DNA from: Xylogone sp. PMI_703
Lineage: Eukaryota; Ascomycota; Leotiomycetes
Assembly (NCBI GenBank): GCA_021399445.1
Contig: JAJTUQ010000008.1
Location: 248,001 to 312,000, forward strand
Length of the DNA stretch: 64,000 nt
Direction: 5' to 3'
Of this stretch, positions 11,972 to 23,711 are shown piece by piece (the stretch's first letter is position 1; every line of letters starts with the position of its first letter). The notes under the pieces are model-generated. The model was not told the DNA's origin. It saw nothing but the letters and a program-made list of their open reading frames with translations, and searched no databases. The position numbers and the translations under genes are program-made.

Positions 11972-12329
11972 GCGAGTGTGCGAAGGTCTGTCGGGTGACT
12001 GTTGACACGCGTGTGTCGCGAATACCGTCAAGTGAAAATTTTGCATCGTTACCCCAGAGGTGTCCTGTCAGACGTTTAGGCCATAGTTCCACGTCGTCTA
12101 CAGACGGTAATATGTTGTCTAAAGACGAGGGCCTGTTTCCGACGCAGGTAAACGTCTGTCGGATGGTTTTCAAAACCCATTTTTGATGGTAGTCCTCTGT
12201 TTTGTTGATGCAGATCGTCGTCGTCGCCCGGCCGGGGACCAACCGTCGAGACAACCACAACGCCACCAACAACTCCATCGATTGCGCTGGTCTCCCGTTG
12301 GCTCTATAATCATTGTGATTATAGGTTCG

Positions 12330-12500
12330 TAGCCAGCACCACGTACAGGTGGGAGTTCGACTTTGCTGGCCCATTCAGATACAGTAATATGGAAAATCAT
12401 GATTGTCACTATGAAGTCTAGACTAAGCAATTGTAACAGATGCCATACTCGCAAGACCTCCAAGTTCTTGTGCCACAAGAGAGTGCGCTTCAGCATTTCG
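12330..12500 (-). pseudogene. Possible hAT transposase scrap
   Basis: On the minus strand, FHITVSEWASKVELPP resembles the hAT core pattern IHITVDLWTSPNRLP. An 18-bp stretch (cactatgaagtctagact) is shared with the hAT-1 coding region near 8388. The fragment is too short and degraded to be sure. Confidence 0.3.
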
Positions 12501-12718
12501 TCAGAATGATCTTGATTAAAACGATAAAATATGGAGTATGCATTTTTGAAAAAACCGAGAGTGTGCTTTTGAGTAATATAAATGAAGATCTATTTCTAGT
12601 ACGGAAGTGAAGGTATAAATATGGAGGTCTAGTCTCATGAAAAATGACGACTCAAGTTGGTGAATTCTCTCCAAGTTCTCAGATTCGGGAGTTTAAAGGC
12701 ACGCGGAAATTTCGTAAC

Positions 12719-14542
12719 TCAAGCAGAGGGAAAGGGATCCTGCTTATAGCAAGAGTACATGGGATCCTCCGGACCTAACCAGCCAACGCACTTCCAACAA
12801 TTCAGGAGACTGTCCGGATCATACTGGCGCTTGACCTGGAGCAGCCGATCATAGTCCTCCCCGTAGAAGACCTCTTGCCAGTTGGGTTCCCCCGGATCGG
12901 CCTCATTCGTGTATGCCGCCTGGACGGGGAGTATATCTTTGATAGGTTCAAGAGCATTCCTCGCAGCAGCCACGATCGCACTGGCATCTGAGGCAGATGT
13001 GCCGGGTAGGTACGAGGATGCAGTAACAAAGTGCCAGAGAGTATCTCGCCATGCGCGGTTAGCACTGGTAGCGTGCTCGGCGTCCGGTGTATTGAAGGGA
13101 CTGGTCTTCTCGCTGATGAAATGGACATTAGAAGCCAACGCTGGACCAAGGTTGCTTGCTACCAGCTCCATGCCTTCGAGGATACTGGTCGCGAGTTGGG
13201 TCACACTGGAAGCATTCGCGAATGTTTGGCTGGGGATTAGTCGACTGGGAATCAGGACTGAACCACCGCTGCTTCCCGCTTTTGCGATGAATGAGTGAAC
13301 GATTGGAGTATCGAAGAATGCCTGCTGGTCTGCTGAGAACTCGTACTCGTTCGCGCCGACTACGAGATCCGGGTGGTTCGATAGAAAGTTAGAGAGGTCG
13401 GCAGTAAGCGCCTTTATATTATCTAGGGCGTCATTGCCTGGTAAGATCTGAAGAAACTCAACACTACCTGGATTCAGGATGTCGTATCCAGAAATATGGT
13501 TTTTGGTCCACGTTGTTTGGTTGTTTCCTATAGCGGTGATGACGTCTCTGAGAGCGGTCCTCTGCGTGATATTAGGGACGAGGGCGCTGGCCGAGAGGTT
13601 CGCCTGGAAGTGCCAGGTGGCGAACCCCGTAGAGGGATGTAATTGAAACTTGTAATTCAGAAGAATAGCGTATGACTGTCCACCTCCTCCCCTCATGGCC
13701 CAGAAAAGGTCAGGATCGTTGCATGCATTGATTGTTCTGAGTTGTCCATCCGTGGTGATCACATCGAATTCAACAGCTTGGTCAACCATCAGGCCAAATG
13801 TGGGAGCAAGAGGACCGTGGCCTGCGGCCTGACCAAACCCTCCAGCCATTCCTACAGAAGGGCAGCCGCCCGTGGTGACCATCATGCCATGCTGCAGGAA
13901 GAAGGCTGTAGCCTCCTGTGCTTGGATCCCAGCTCCTATCACACCAATGTTCTGCCCATTTGCACTACTGCAGTTACTTGCTGTAAATGTTGGATGGAAT
14001 TCTAGATTCTTCATATTCGATGTCCGCAGCGTAAGCGCGTTTGGCGAAGCACTTCGTCCCAGGTAATCATGGCCGGTATTTCGAAGCACAAGACGGATGT
14101 TGTGAGATCTCACGAACGTGAGCGTGGTCACGACTTGTTCCGCCGTCTCGGCATCCACATAGAACTCCGATATTCTTCCAAGAGAGCAAGTCGTGGCTCC
14201 AGGTACAAGGAACGGTGGATAGCAATTGGCAGTGCCACAAGCCTCCCACTCACTCTCTTCCATGGAGCCGAATGTCTGCTGCCGAAATGTCCCATTGAAG
14301 TAATTCGCTTGGATAGAGGCACATGTGGCGTTGTTGAAGTTTGGAGAATCTTCGAAACATGGACTGCTTAACATGACGGTGGTTCGCAGTCGCCCAGAAA
14401 GTGTCTGATTAAAAGCCTGCCATTGTGCCGTCGTGGGCCAACAAGACTGGCTTGGCTGGCAGGAGAATGTCTGTCCCGCCTGAACTGGCGGAAGAGCAGA
14501 CAAAACTCCCACAATGAGTGGGTAACTGAAGACAATATGCAT
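12719..14542 (-). CDS. Secreted FAD-linked oxidase, BBE-like, 607 aa
   Basis: A single uninterrupted frame starts with a signal peptide (MHIVFSYPLIVGVLSALPPV, cleavage near residue 22), so the enzyme should be secreted or enter the ER. It has the FAD-binding PCMH fold: NTGHDYLGRS contains His158, and GGCPSVGMAGG contains Cys227, the two residues that carry bicovalent FAD in berberine-bridge-type oxidases. The C-terminal BBE domain is present (YDPDSLLNCWKCVGW). Length fits the fungal family, which oxidises alcohols, sugars or secondary metabolites using oxygen. Several NxS/T sites suggest glycosylation. The substrate is unknown. It lies about 33 kb from the PKS cluster with transposons between, and its upstream region lacks the cluster motif, so a link is unproven. 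Confidence 0.88.
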   Translation of the reverse strand: MHIVFSYPLIVGVLSALPPVQAGQTFSCQPSQSCWPTTAQWQAFNQTLSGRLRTTVMLSSPCFEDSPNFNNATCASIQANYFNGTFRQQTFGSMEESEWEACGTANCYPPFLVPGATTCSLGRISEFYVDAETAEQVVTTLTFVRSHNIRLVLRNTGHDYLGRSASPNALTLRTSNMKNLEFHPTFTASNCSSANGQNIGVIGAGIQAQEATAFFLQHGMMVTTGGCPSVGMAGGFGQAAGHGPLAPTFGLMVDQAVEFDVITTDGQLRTINACNDPDLFWAMRGGGGQSYAILLNYKFQLHPSTGFATWHFQANLSASALVPNITQRTALRDVITAIGNNQTTWTKNHISGYDILNPGSVEFLQILPGNDALDNIKALTADLSNFLSNHPDLVVGANEYEFSADQQAFFDTPIVHSFIAKAGSSGGSVLIPSRLIPSQTFANASSVTQLATSILEGMELVASNLGPALASNVHFISEKTSPFNTPDAEHATSANRAWRDTLWHFVTASSYLPGTSASDASAIVAAARNALEPIKDILPVQAAYTNEADPGEPNWQEVFYGEDYDRLLQVKRQYDPDSLLNCWKCVGWLGPEDPMYSCYKQDPFPSA

Positions 14543-15109
14543 GACTGTCGAGGAAGATGAGGTAAGAATGTGGTGAAAATCAGGTCCGGGCCAAGTAGAT
14601 GTCAGTAAGGCTTTATACAGCAGAGAGTGATTGAGAGCATATGTGAGATAACATAGTCTTCATCAGGTCTCTTCGTCACAAAAAGCTTGGCCCATTCGGA
14701 ACCTGTATACTGTGGAGTTCCTTACTACCAAGTAACGTCAGCTTCTGCTGTAAGCTTCTATACCATGTTATGTTCCTGCAGGAGGGAGCTTGGATGGTTT
14801 AGCCATGGTCCTAACCGGTATTACTCTTCGCCATTTTAAAGTGGTTCCTGCAGATTTTATGCAACTTCAAGGCTTGATAAAAAGATTGGTCGATATAAGC
14901 AAATGCACTCGCTCCGGCTAAAATTCTAACAACTGCAGGTGTCAGCGGACTAAGAGGGGCTGCTTACTGAAGCACTTCCGTAATAACGTTATTTCCCATA
15001 TTCATCACTAGAACTCACCGGGAAGTCGCGTAAAAATGCCGTTTCAGTGATTTTCAACATAGATTCTAGATCTTAAGTTGTAACCGTTATCCGTGGAAAA
15101 ACATATTTT
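14543..15109. other. Upstream region of the BBE-like gene, no gene
   Basis: This is the presumed promoter region of the minus-strand oxidase. A possible TATA-like stretch (ctttatacagc) lies near 14613. Nothing else was recognised. Confidence 0.4.
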
Positions 15110-16205
15110 CCTACCGGGATATATCTACCGGTACTGGCTATACTGTATGTCCACCAACGAACCAGCATCGGAGTCCGAAACTTGAGGATAGCACGAGCCA
15201 TCTTAGAGCGAAAAACCAAAAGCCGCTCGGCAGCCACCCGGTTTCCAGGACAAATGATTCAAAGGCTGGAAAGTTATCCCGGCGGTCATTTATTGATGAC
15301 CCAATTGGCGCGTAGCCAATGAATGAGTGAGTGCATCTAAAGCGGGTTCAGCAAACACTAGGTCGTTTGACGGTTCTGCCATGCTGCGGCAGGGGAGCCA
15401 GCTACGCAGTCTTGAGTGTATGCTGTTAGTTTGTGTTGGTCGAGTTACAAGCAGGAAGACTCATCCAAGAGTAGGCTTCACGTATTTCAGCGAGTTCGGT
15501 GTATTCCGTATTACATTTAGAATACGGAGTGCTGTGAGGCATTTCCATTTCCCGTCTCGTTGCACCAGAATTGGTTGTGGAACCCCGGGCAATAATACAT
15601 GAGCATCGGATAACTTATAACTAACGTTGACCGTGTCTTGCCCCATAACAAGTTCATTATACAATAACAACAACAGGCCAGCTGCAGGGGACGAAAGCTA
15701 TCCAGTCGTTCAGTCTGTCAGTCTGCTATCTTGATCTCGTTCCCCGGCATATTCTACTCTCCTTCCCTGCCACCTTGATAGTAAAGATTAAAAAATCAAC
15801 TCCTCTCCCCAGTCTATTCTTTCGGTACCAGGGGGTTTAGCCAATAATATAAGTAACATCTGCGCTTTGCCACTTACTTGGGCTTAAACTACTTATCCAG
15901 ACACGACAGTGACTAGCTTACGGTGGCAGCGCAATATACTGATAGGCACTTCAGGATGGTAGCCCCACAGCAGAAGAAGCAGTGTTAGGGTGTCTGTCCC
16001 GCTTGTAACTAAGTAGACTACAGTAAACATTGAACCGCTGACGTGGCCATGGTAGAATCAAATCTGATGTGAGTGTAACTTTACGATGGCTGGATGGCAA
16101 GGAGAGAGACATCAAAGCAAGTAAGTGGATCATGGCATCTGGCATTTTCTCTCCTAAGAAAAAGACTCCCGGTAGAAGAAACGGCACTATTTCTGCTGTT
16201 ACACG
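15110..16205. repeat. Inverted duplication, copy A
   Basis: About 1.1 kb matches 32410-33520 in reverse orientation. The centre, 15286-15688, appears identical to 33338-32936 over 403 bp, while both flanks carry many substitutions and indels. The identical core keeps open frames on both strands (for example 15461-15673 minus and 15327-15602 plus), so coding cannot be inferred from conservation alone. No protein family was recognised. Confidence 0.8.
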
Positions 16206-16409
16206 ATAAAATATGGTAAACTAAATTGCATTATCTTTTGACTGATCCGCATTCGTTTTTTCTTTAAGGAAGTTTATGCGCCAGTCATACGCCCAGACTA
16301 GCCAGTTTAGCGTCACCGTAAGTATAAACAACACATCCAGGATATACTGACAACTAGCCTAAAGAGTACGTAGAAATTGCTTTCTATTATCAAATGGTTA
16401 CTCTTAGTA

Positions 16410-18245
16410 ACGTAATTCCCGGTTCACCCGTCATACCTTCCACCGAATTAACCATTCAACACCAAAGATTCAACCACAAACAAGATATATTAGAATATAT
16501 TTAATGACTAGCTAAATTAGGGCACTTGTTCCTTTTATAGCAAACAACTCCACACTCTGAGCACTTTGGTGGACGTCGAGCAGAAGTCTCCGAAACCTCT
16601 GGAAGTGGGGGTGGATTTGCTGGTTCTACTACTCATGGACCTCTGTACCATCCACTACACCTGTAGGAGCTGTTTGAGCTGTTGAATTGCCTTCGCGGAC
16701 TACTCCTTTTTTTAGACTCTTTAAGCTTTTTCTGAAGTGACTCGTTTGCGGCTCTTAGATCCTCCACTTGCTTGGCTAAGAATATCGTGTTATGCATGGC
16801 TATTTCGCATCCTTGTATTACTTGACTCAACGCAATTCTGGTAGGTGTAGAAGGACTCCGGTGTTTTCGGAGCATTTCGATACTTTGATATTGCTTTTGA
16901 AGCTCAATTGAATTGTGGGGTGTTTCAGGAACCCAAGAGGCTTCTGAATTCGAATGGCTACTCCCAGGAGGAGTAGGCGTTTTTTGTACTTCAATATGCA
17001 ATTTTGCTATAACACGGCTTGGATCATACGGAACCAACCAAGTTGCTAGGAATCCTGAAGTGATATTGGTTGATTTGAACGTTTCAGAGCGTACAATTGG
17101 GTACACTTCAAGGAAATCCAATTTGTCAATGTAATGTTGATTCCGTCGGATTTTGCTTTGAATTTGGGCACCATACGCCCGTTTCCACACCGCAAAACAG
17201 CTCACATCAAGTGGTTGAAGTATATGCGAAGAATGCGGAGGCATACAGACCGTAATTATATTGTTCAAAAGGCAATATCTGTAAAATTCAGGTGCTACAT
17301 GGCTACCATGGCCGTCAAGGACAAGCATGCGATATTGGCCTTTAATACGCGTTTTGGTGAAAGGATCGAAGCCAATTCAAGCCAATATCATTCGTTGTCC
17401 ATCCATTTGGGCTCATTTTGATTCGCCAGCCAGTTGGTAAATCTTCTTCCCATCCTTTAAGTATGTGCTTGCCTTTGAATATAATCAAGGGTGGTACAGC
17501 CCATCCACAAGCATTAACAGCTTCAATAACTGTAACCCATTCCCTATTCCCTGGTTGTATATGTGAAGGCTTGCCAAGGACATCAGAAGATGTAACTACT
17601 TTAGCTGTAGCAATTACACCCATAGCAAAGCCGCTTTCGTCAAAATTGTAAATATCCTCATCCAAAATCCCATATTGTGCTTTACTCCAACATCTTGTCA
17701 AACCATTCCTGTATAAGCTTTGGATCCTGGCATTTGGCTCGTTTGTAGTGATATCTGCGTATATAATTGGTTTTTAGATTGGGATGGCGTTTTGTATAAT
17801 CCCCAAACCAATTCTTGCCTACAGGAGTAGGAGGGGTAGGTTCACCACGCTCAGCAATTAATAGATTGGCCATATCTTGCACATCTGAAGGTCTAGGAGG
17901 CAGGCCTCGTTTGGCCATCGAAATCACCCATTTTTCAAGCGACTCCTCCTCCAATTGAGCCATTCTGAACCGTTTGTCGTAAGTGGTGAATTGCTGTACC
18001 CGGCCATGGTAACGATCACTTAATGTAGTACGAGGAACATCGAAAATGCGTGCTGCAGCATAAATAGACGCGATTTGCTTGGTTTTTAACGCGTTTATAG
18101 CAAGAAGGATCCTTCCTTCTTGATGAGGATCATTAGCTTTTGGCATTGGAACGTGTTTTGGTTAAAAAATAATTAATCAAAAATGGTGGTGTTGATGGAA
18201 TTGACGATTTGGTGGGGAGTATGACGGGTGAACCGGGAATTACGT
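16410..18245 (-). mobile_element. Fot1/pogo-type transposon, copy 1
   Basis: The element is 1,836 bp long. Terminal inverted repeats of about 30 bp begin ACGTAATTCCCGGTTCACCC at 16410 and end with the reverse complement at 18245, and TA target duplications lie at 16408-16409 and 18246-18247. Size and structure fit Fot1-like elements of filamentous fungi. The transposase inside is broken. Confidence 0.9.
16633..18146 (-). pseudogene. Pogo/Fot1 transposase with two frameshifts
   Basis: Starting at 18146, the first part has a Psq-type helix-turn-helix and a CENP-B DNA-binding region (AARIFDVPRTTLSDRY, then VGKNWFGDYTKRHP). The frame breaks near 17690, just before QYGILDEDIYNFDESGF, which carries the first catalytic Asp region of the DDE domain. 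It breaks again near 17345, before MLVLDGHGSHVAPEF (second Asp) and MPPHSSHILQPLDVSCF. Each break is a single-base shift with no plausible intron, so the enzyme is dead. The tail after the DDE domain is a coiled-coil-like, Lys-rich region. Confidence 0.85.
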
Positions 18246-18276
18246 TACTGGTACTAGTTAGCAAATAAGCGAGCAT

Positions 18277-18593
18277 TACCTAAGCAGGATCAGGGAGACT
18301 CATACTGATCCGGGCGGATTCTTGGAGCATTGGAATCAGGACTGATTCGGGGGATCCGTAGAATCAAGAGGATCAGGACTGATCTGGGAGACAGGGAGCG
18401 GACAATGTAGCTATATAAGTAAACAGATTTTCCTTAGATAGGAGCTTTGTGCTCAATTTAATTGATTTATAGTACACCTGCATTTCACAGTAAAGTTCTA
18501 TAACTGAGATTTCACTTGCTCCCTTTACCTCTCCAAGCCTATCATTTGAGTAATAGCAAACCCCCAACGTAGGAACGTTACACTTGCGTTATA
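18277..18593 (+). mobile_element. LTR fragment, 3' part
   Basis: This matches the right half of the LTRs at 19027 and 28616: a GGATCAG-rich stretch, the TATA-containing ctatataagtaaacag, caatttaattgatttatag, and the terminal ggaacgttaca. The left half is missing, perhaps lost when the neighbouring pogo element arrived. Confidence 0.75.
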
Positions 18594-18894
18594 TAGTTCG
18601 CGTAGTCACGTGAACTTACGACGCGAGGTCACGGGATTTTACCTGCACCTAATTTTCTCAACACTGATTGGGTTATGAGTATTCTCTTATAAGCTTTCGA
18701 TTAGTTGTAGTCTTATATAAACTGATAAGATGATCTATCTTTCTTGTTTATAATAAAAAAAGAAGAGTATCTATTAGAAAAAGAGACTATGAGATTAATG
18801 GATAAGATCTTGTCGGAACACTGGGTCCGATTGTGGTAGAATGCAAAGAATTAATTGAATTAACTATCCTATAGTGCGATTACAGTACAATTTA

Positions 18895-19012
18895 TAGTGG
18901 CAATTGCACTAATGGACTACGAATGGAATAGCCTCGCATAGCAGGGTTCTCCTGACTAATCCTATTAAGGCAATAGAGTTTACGGTCCGTATGCGTAACC
19001 GCAATTGTTCTG
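18895..19012 (+). repeat. Dispersed repeat, copy 2
   Basis: This is the partner of 145-245 in the same orientation. It contains tttacggtccgtatgcgtaa. It directly precedes the solo LTR at 19027. Confidence 0.55.
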
Positions 19013-19026
19013 ACAGATCTTTCTAC

Positions 19027-19588
19027 TGTCACGACCCCACGTAATGGCCTCAGGTGTCGATGACAGGAATCCAGGGCCAATGAGCCGTCTCATAAAGTAC
19101 CATTATAAACAAGGCGACGGCTACAAAACCCTAGTTTGGGGAACCGAACGACCAGGGCAAAAAGCGTCACCCCAGGACAATTGTCCTAGGACTGAGGCCC
19201 TGGAAGCCCAATTGACGCCAGGACGACAGTCCCGGGAGACAGGACGGTTCCAGGACCGCCGTCCTGGGAGTAAGGTCCTGAATCTAGGTTTCACGTGACA
19301 AGATTACTAAGCAGGATCAGGAGGATCAAGACTGATCCAAGCTGAGTCCCCGATCAGTGGAATCTGAACTGATTCAACTGATCCCTCGGATACTAGCCCG
19401 GAGCTACGACTATATAAGTAGATAGGTTTACAGTAGATAGGAGCTTCGTGCTCAACTCAATTGATTTACAGCATACCTGCATTTCATAGTAACTACCTAA
19501 GCTTGGCCACAAGTTATTCTTTAGCCTTTTACCTTCTGTTCTTTCATCTGAGTGATAGAACACCCCATACCCTAGCAGGAACGTTACA
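19027..19588 (+). mobile_element. Solo LTR
   Basis: The LTR starts TGTCACGACCCCACG and ends GGAACGTTACA (TG...CA), about 562 bp. It matches the solo LTR at 28616-29237 along its length. It contains ctatataagtagatag, a likely TATA box, and several palindromes such as CAGGACAATTGTCCTAG. No internal retrotransposon coding region is adjacent and no 5-bp duplication was seen. Confidence 0.8.
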
Positions 19589-20005
19589 GGTATTAAGGAT
19601 AAAGTCTTATAATAGGCTATTTATAAACATTATACTCAGTTAGTAATCGAGATTATAACGATTTTAGGTATATGTCATTTGACGCTACGTTGTTAATTGT
19701 GTGTTAGCCGAGTTTTGACTGAATCCCGAATCGTATAAGGGTCTGTAGAATAAATCTACTTGGCGTTCGTCAGAGTGATTATATTGACGTTCAGGAAGTG
19801 TTAATAGTGCTTTCTGTAGTTAGTAATCTTTATCAACCCACTGAGTATAGACAGCAAGGAAAGAATAATGATAGGGTGATGTCTAAAGATTAAAGGAGAT
19901 ATGGATTGGGCTTAATGCCATAGTAAGGCTCTCTTTGATCTCTCGGCATAGAGCATATAGTTAGCGATAATATGCTATATAGCAATTCGCCTAGATGTAA
20001 TCAGT

Positions 20006-20448
20006 GTAACGTTCCTGCTAGGGTATGGGGTTTCTATCACTCAAATGATAGAAGAAGGTAAAGGGCTGAAGAATCACTCGCTGCGAAGCTTAGGTAGTTA
20101 CTATGAAATGCAGGTATGCTGTAAATCAATTGAAATTGAGCCCAAAGCTCCTATCTACTGTAAACTATCTACTTATATAGTGGGTGAATTGTTCATGGAC
20201 CCCCTGGACCCCTCAGGTCCTCCAGGTCCATCACGAGATTTCCTAAGTCCCATGCTCCCAGAACCCTCGTCCTAGCCCGAGCTATGTCCCAACGCGGTTG
20301 TCCTGGTCCTAGAATCCTGGCGTCGCCTGAGGCCACCAGGTGGGGTTGCGACGCTACCCGTTCCTGGGTCCTAAAACCCCAGTGCCCAGATTACAGGATA
20401 TAGTTTAGTTACGGGTAACTTGTTACGTCCCGCGGGGTCGTAACTGTT
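20006..20448 (-). mobile_element. LTR, reverse orientation
   Basis: It begins TGTAACGTTCCTGC and runs through ctatctacttatatag (inverted TATA region) to a GGGGTCGTAAC end near 20448. This is the reverse complement of the LTR family at 19027, with substitutions and internal length differences. Confidence 0.7.
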
Positions 20449-20529
20449 ACGAACCTAAGTCTCTACCTAGGTCCTATAGAGTGTATAGGTATATACTAAG
20501 GTCGTAAAGGGGTTGGTGAGAGCTCGGGG

Positions 20530-20712
20530 ATCAGTGCAATATAGTATATGATCGTAACTACAATTGTGGGTAACAATCTGTATTGTGAGTTGAGCACGAG
20601 GCTCCTATTTACTGAGAAACTATATGAGTTTATATAGTTAATGAAATACATTGGGACCCTTTGGACCTCCCGGGTCCCCCGGGTCCATCACGTGGTTTCC
20701 TTATCACGTGAC
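20530..20712 (-). mobile_element. Degenerate LTR fragment
   Basis: ttgagcacgaggctcctat, the inverted TATA segment and gggtccatcacgtg match the reverse-orientation LTR copies, but the ends are missing. Confidence 0.55.
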
Positions 20713-20859
20713 CAAGGATTATGTCAGATTCTCTGTGTAGCTTCCGCTACCGAGCCTCAGGCCTCGCATCATCCGTACAGGTTTGTGACAGTAACAAAAC
20801 CTACACAACACAACTAGTATAGCACTTCAACTGGGTGTTGTACTACGTGTTGTAGGTAG

Positions 20860-21120
20860 CGTATCCGCAATATGTTTAAGCTTTTTAAAATATTATAAAA
20901 CAAGAACTTAAAACTTCAACTTTTGAAATGTTAATTTTAAGTTAAAGAGATTAAATTCTTAAAAAATTCTTAAACTTGAATTTGTGAAAATATTTTAAAA
21001 GTAAATTCAAAGTAAATTTAATTAAAAAGCTTTTGTATTTATCAAGGAAATTTAAAGTTTGAATAAGTTTATAAACTTTGACTGATGATTTATTAAAAAA
21101 TATTTAAAGATCATAATTTC
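20860..21120. other. AT-rich stretch
   Basis: About 250 bp consist almost only of A and T, with runs such as aaaatattttaaaagtaaat. This could be a product of repeat-induced mutation or an AT-rich relic. No gene is present. Confidence 0.5.
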
Positions 21121-21514
21121 ACAGTGCTGATCGCTGCCCGCCGCCCCTGAGCCCTGTCGATCTCGGCGCGTTCCACGACGTTCCGCTACCCAGTACCTGT
21201 GTGGCCAGTACGTGTGTGTCCACTATCGGCGTATCCTCTGTGTGGCCAGGACAGTACCTAGTTGGCTAGCCTTATCGATATTGGTGGTGTACAGGGATAT
21301 GGGATTTGGTGGAGTGGGCTTGGCCGTCATTGGGGGTCTGCTAACGTATGACATTTCGAAAGCCCTTCTACCCTCGTCCATTCTCGCCAGCATCACTCGC
21401 CCACTTCTTATAACCCTCATCCCCTCTTTATCTCTCTTCTACTCGTTTCTTCTTCGTCTTCCTTTATCATTCACGCTCACTCTTTCTCGCGATTTCTTCC
21501 CGAGTCCATTCGCT

Positions 21515-23310
21515 ATGAATCTCATCGAGATATATGCTGTTGCCGCTGGCGGCACCTTTTCACTCTTTGCTCTCGTTCACTTCCTGCCCCTTGTTTCTCC
21601 ATTCTTTACTCGCGCTTCCATCTTGGTCTTGAAACACCTCACGTACCCATCTCCTTCATCGACACCAGATCCTTGGACCATAGACTTGGGCAGGCGTTGC
21701 TATGCAGCTGGCTTACCTCGTAGTTAACGTATTCTGTGTCGTGGTCTTTGAATTGTCGTGGCACGGTCTCAGAGCATTCACGTTAGCAGAGGTAAGTGGT
21801 CGAGCAGGTAACCTCGCGATAGTAAACATAATCTTGCTCTTTGCAGGGTTGCATTATGCCTTCCTTGCAGACTAGCTTAGGCTTTCTCTCAAGAACATCC
21901 GTGGTATTCACCGTGCAGCAAGGTGGATGGCTTGCGGGCTACTGCTACTCCATGCCCTGGTAACAGTGTCACAGGCATCACTTCCGCTTAACGTTTCCCA
22001 GAATCTGTTTGTTACTACTGTACCATTCCTTCCTAGTCCCCTTCTATGTTTCATCAGCTAATGCCCGGCAGGCTACGTCGTTGCTTTGCCTTCTCCTCGT
22101 CTTGTTATTACCCCCGTTCTGCCAGCTCTCATATGAACTCTTCTTCTGCTCACACTAAGCTCCTGCCATGGTAACCATTTACGCGGTCTGGTGACACCTC
22201 CCCTCAGACAAACCCTTCCCTCACGTTTATTTTTACATCTTTGTCGTGATTTCCGTAACAGTGGCTCTTTATAGGGCGTGACTGTTATCATTCGAAACGG
22301 GGTCTTTTGTCATCACCTCGCACGTGTGACCATTAGCCACGACGCCGGCGCGGTTAAGATGTAGCTTTAGCTCCTGACGCTGTTGAAGGTTGAGGCAGGC
22401 TGATATATAAACGTGTGGATCCTGTCCGTCAGCTTCTGGTCCTTCCTCCAGACCCACCCGTTCACGGTCGTCTCGTGGGTTACTATAGCACAAGATATTT
22501 TTGACTTGTTAATAGAGCCGCGAAGGGGCCTACCCGGGAGCTGCTGGACCACGCCAAACGGGGCTATACTATTAACCCCATTATCATGTTTAGCGGCCTT
22601 CACGGAATGGACGTGGCCATGGACGAGTATGCGAGTGTGCTGATGGTGGCGAGCGGCTTCGGCATTGCAGCCCTTCAGCCATACTTGAAGAAGCTAATCC
22701 ACGGCTACAACACCCGCGTGGGCCAAGCTCGACGGATCCACGTTGTCTGGCAGATTAGCAATCGGGGTAGGTTAAACATCTCTGAGTCTGCATTGTAGCT
22801 AACAGTAGCAGCCAACGGTCTCCCGGTCCAGGAGATGCTGAACCATGCGCTGGAGGAGGATAAAATGGACAACGGCTGTGTATGTTACGATTTGCCCCTT
22901 TTGGAGCCATAGCTAATGCGGGCCAGATCCTCTTGTTATCGGTGTATGTGGAGACTCAGAGCTCACCGGAGATGCCGTTCGGCAAGCGTGCAAGAATCTA
23001 TCCGGATCCTGCAGCGCCGAGATCGTCCTGTATGAGCTCTCAAGGTACACAATGCAGCCGATGGTAAGAGGCAAAAAGGCATCGGAGCGTGAGGAAGCGG
23101 AGATTAGAGAGCTGACGGGTGTTGTTGAAACTGGGAGGACAATAGTAGCAGATATAAAGTTGCTCGTTGCAGGTAGGCCTTCCAAAAATCTTCAGTTGGC
23201 GGTGCTAATGGGTGGCAGTGTCCGGCCCGGCGGCGATGCGGGATGAGCTGCGGAAGACAGTAGGGAAGTATCTCCAAGTGGGAGTGAAGTTTGTTGAACT
23301 AGATTATTAG
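21515..23310 (+). pseudogene. Ferric reductase (FRE/NOX type), many frameshifts
   Basis: Pieces in all three frames follow the order of a fungal ferric reductase. Near 21515 a membrane-spanning start is seen (MNLIEIYAVAAGGTFSLF). Around 21880-21975 lies a RAARWMACGLLLLHAL-type helix. Near 22441 is THPFTVVSW, the FAD-binding HPFxxxS motif. Near 22586 the NADP-binding region begins (FSGLHGMDVAMDEY, then MVASGFGIAALQPYLKKL). Near 23243 is DELRKTVGKYLQVGVKF, ending with a stop at 23308. Such enzymes reduce Fe(III) at the plasma membrane for uptake. The number of shifts and stops rules out function. Confidence 0.75.
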
Positions 23311-23526
23311 CCGTAGATAGAACACACTTAGATAGCCGCGTGTAGCTAAGAGTGGACTCTACTAAGAGGGAGAGGCTGCTCTGAGGCTACAGCAGCTAAG
23401 AGGAGCCTCTTCAGCCCGTGGACCGCTGGAGATGGCAGAGTAGCTGAGAGGCTCGTCTCCAGATGCTGGAAAGTGTAAGCGCGACCGCTCAAGACGACAT
23501 ATCGCGCAGGGAGGACCGCGTAAGAC

Positions 23527-23564
23527 GACAGGATTCTTAAGAGGATCTTCTTAAGAATCCTGTC
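23527..23564. repeat. Perfect 16-bp hairpin
   Basis: gacaggattcttaaga (23527-23542) pairs exactly with 23549-23564 across a 6-nt loop, ggatct. It sits in non-coding DNA after the ferric-reductase pseudogene. Its role is unknown. Confidence 0.8.
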
Positions 23565-23711
23565 CTACGACGCTCTACTGCTCAGGCCGGCCGGCCCAGG
23601 CTGTTGCACGGCGTAAGCAGGGTTGTGTAGGAGAACCCGCTGCTTGAGCGGCTAGTGCGCGAGGAAGAGCCTCCCGGAGACTCTACACTCCTAGGCGGTA
23701 CTGCTATGGGC

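Noticed and set aside
12882..13298. 138-codon open frame opposite the BBE-like gene
   Set aside because: Shadow of the oxidase; no recognisable features.
15327..15602. Identical 91-residue frames in the inverted duplication as a conserved gene
   Set aside because: The DNA is identical on both copies and both strands are open, so protein conservation is not evidence of coding.
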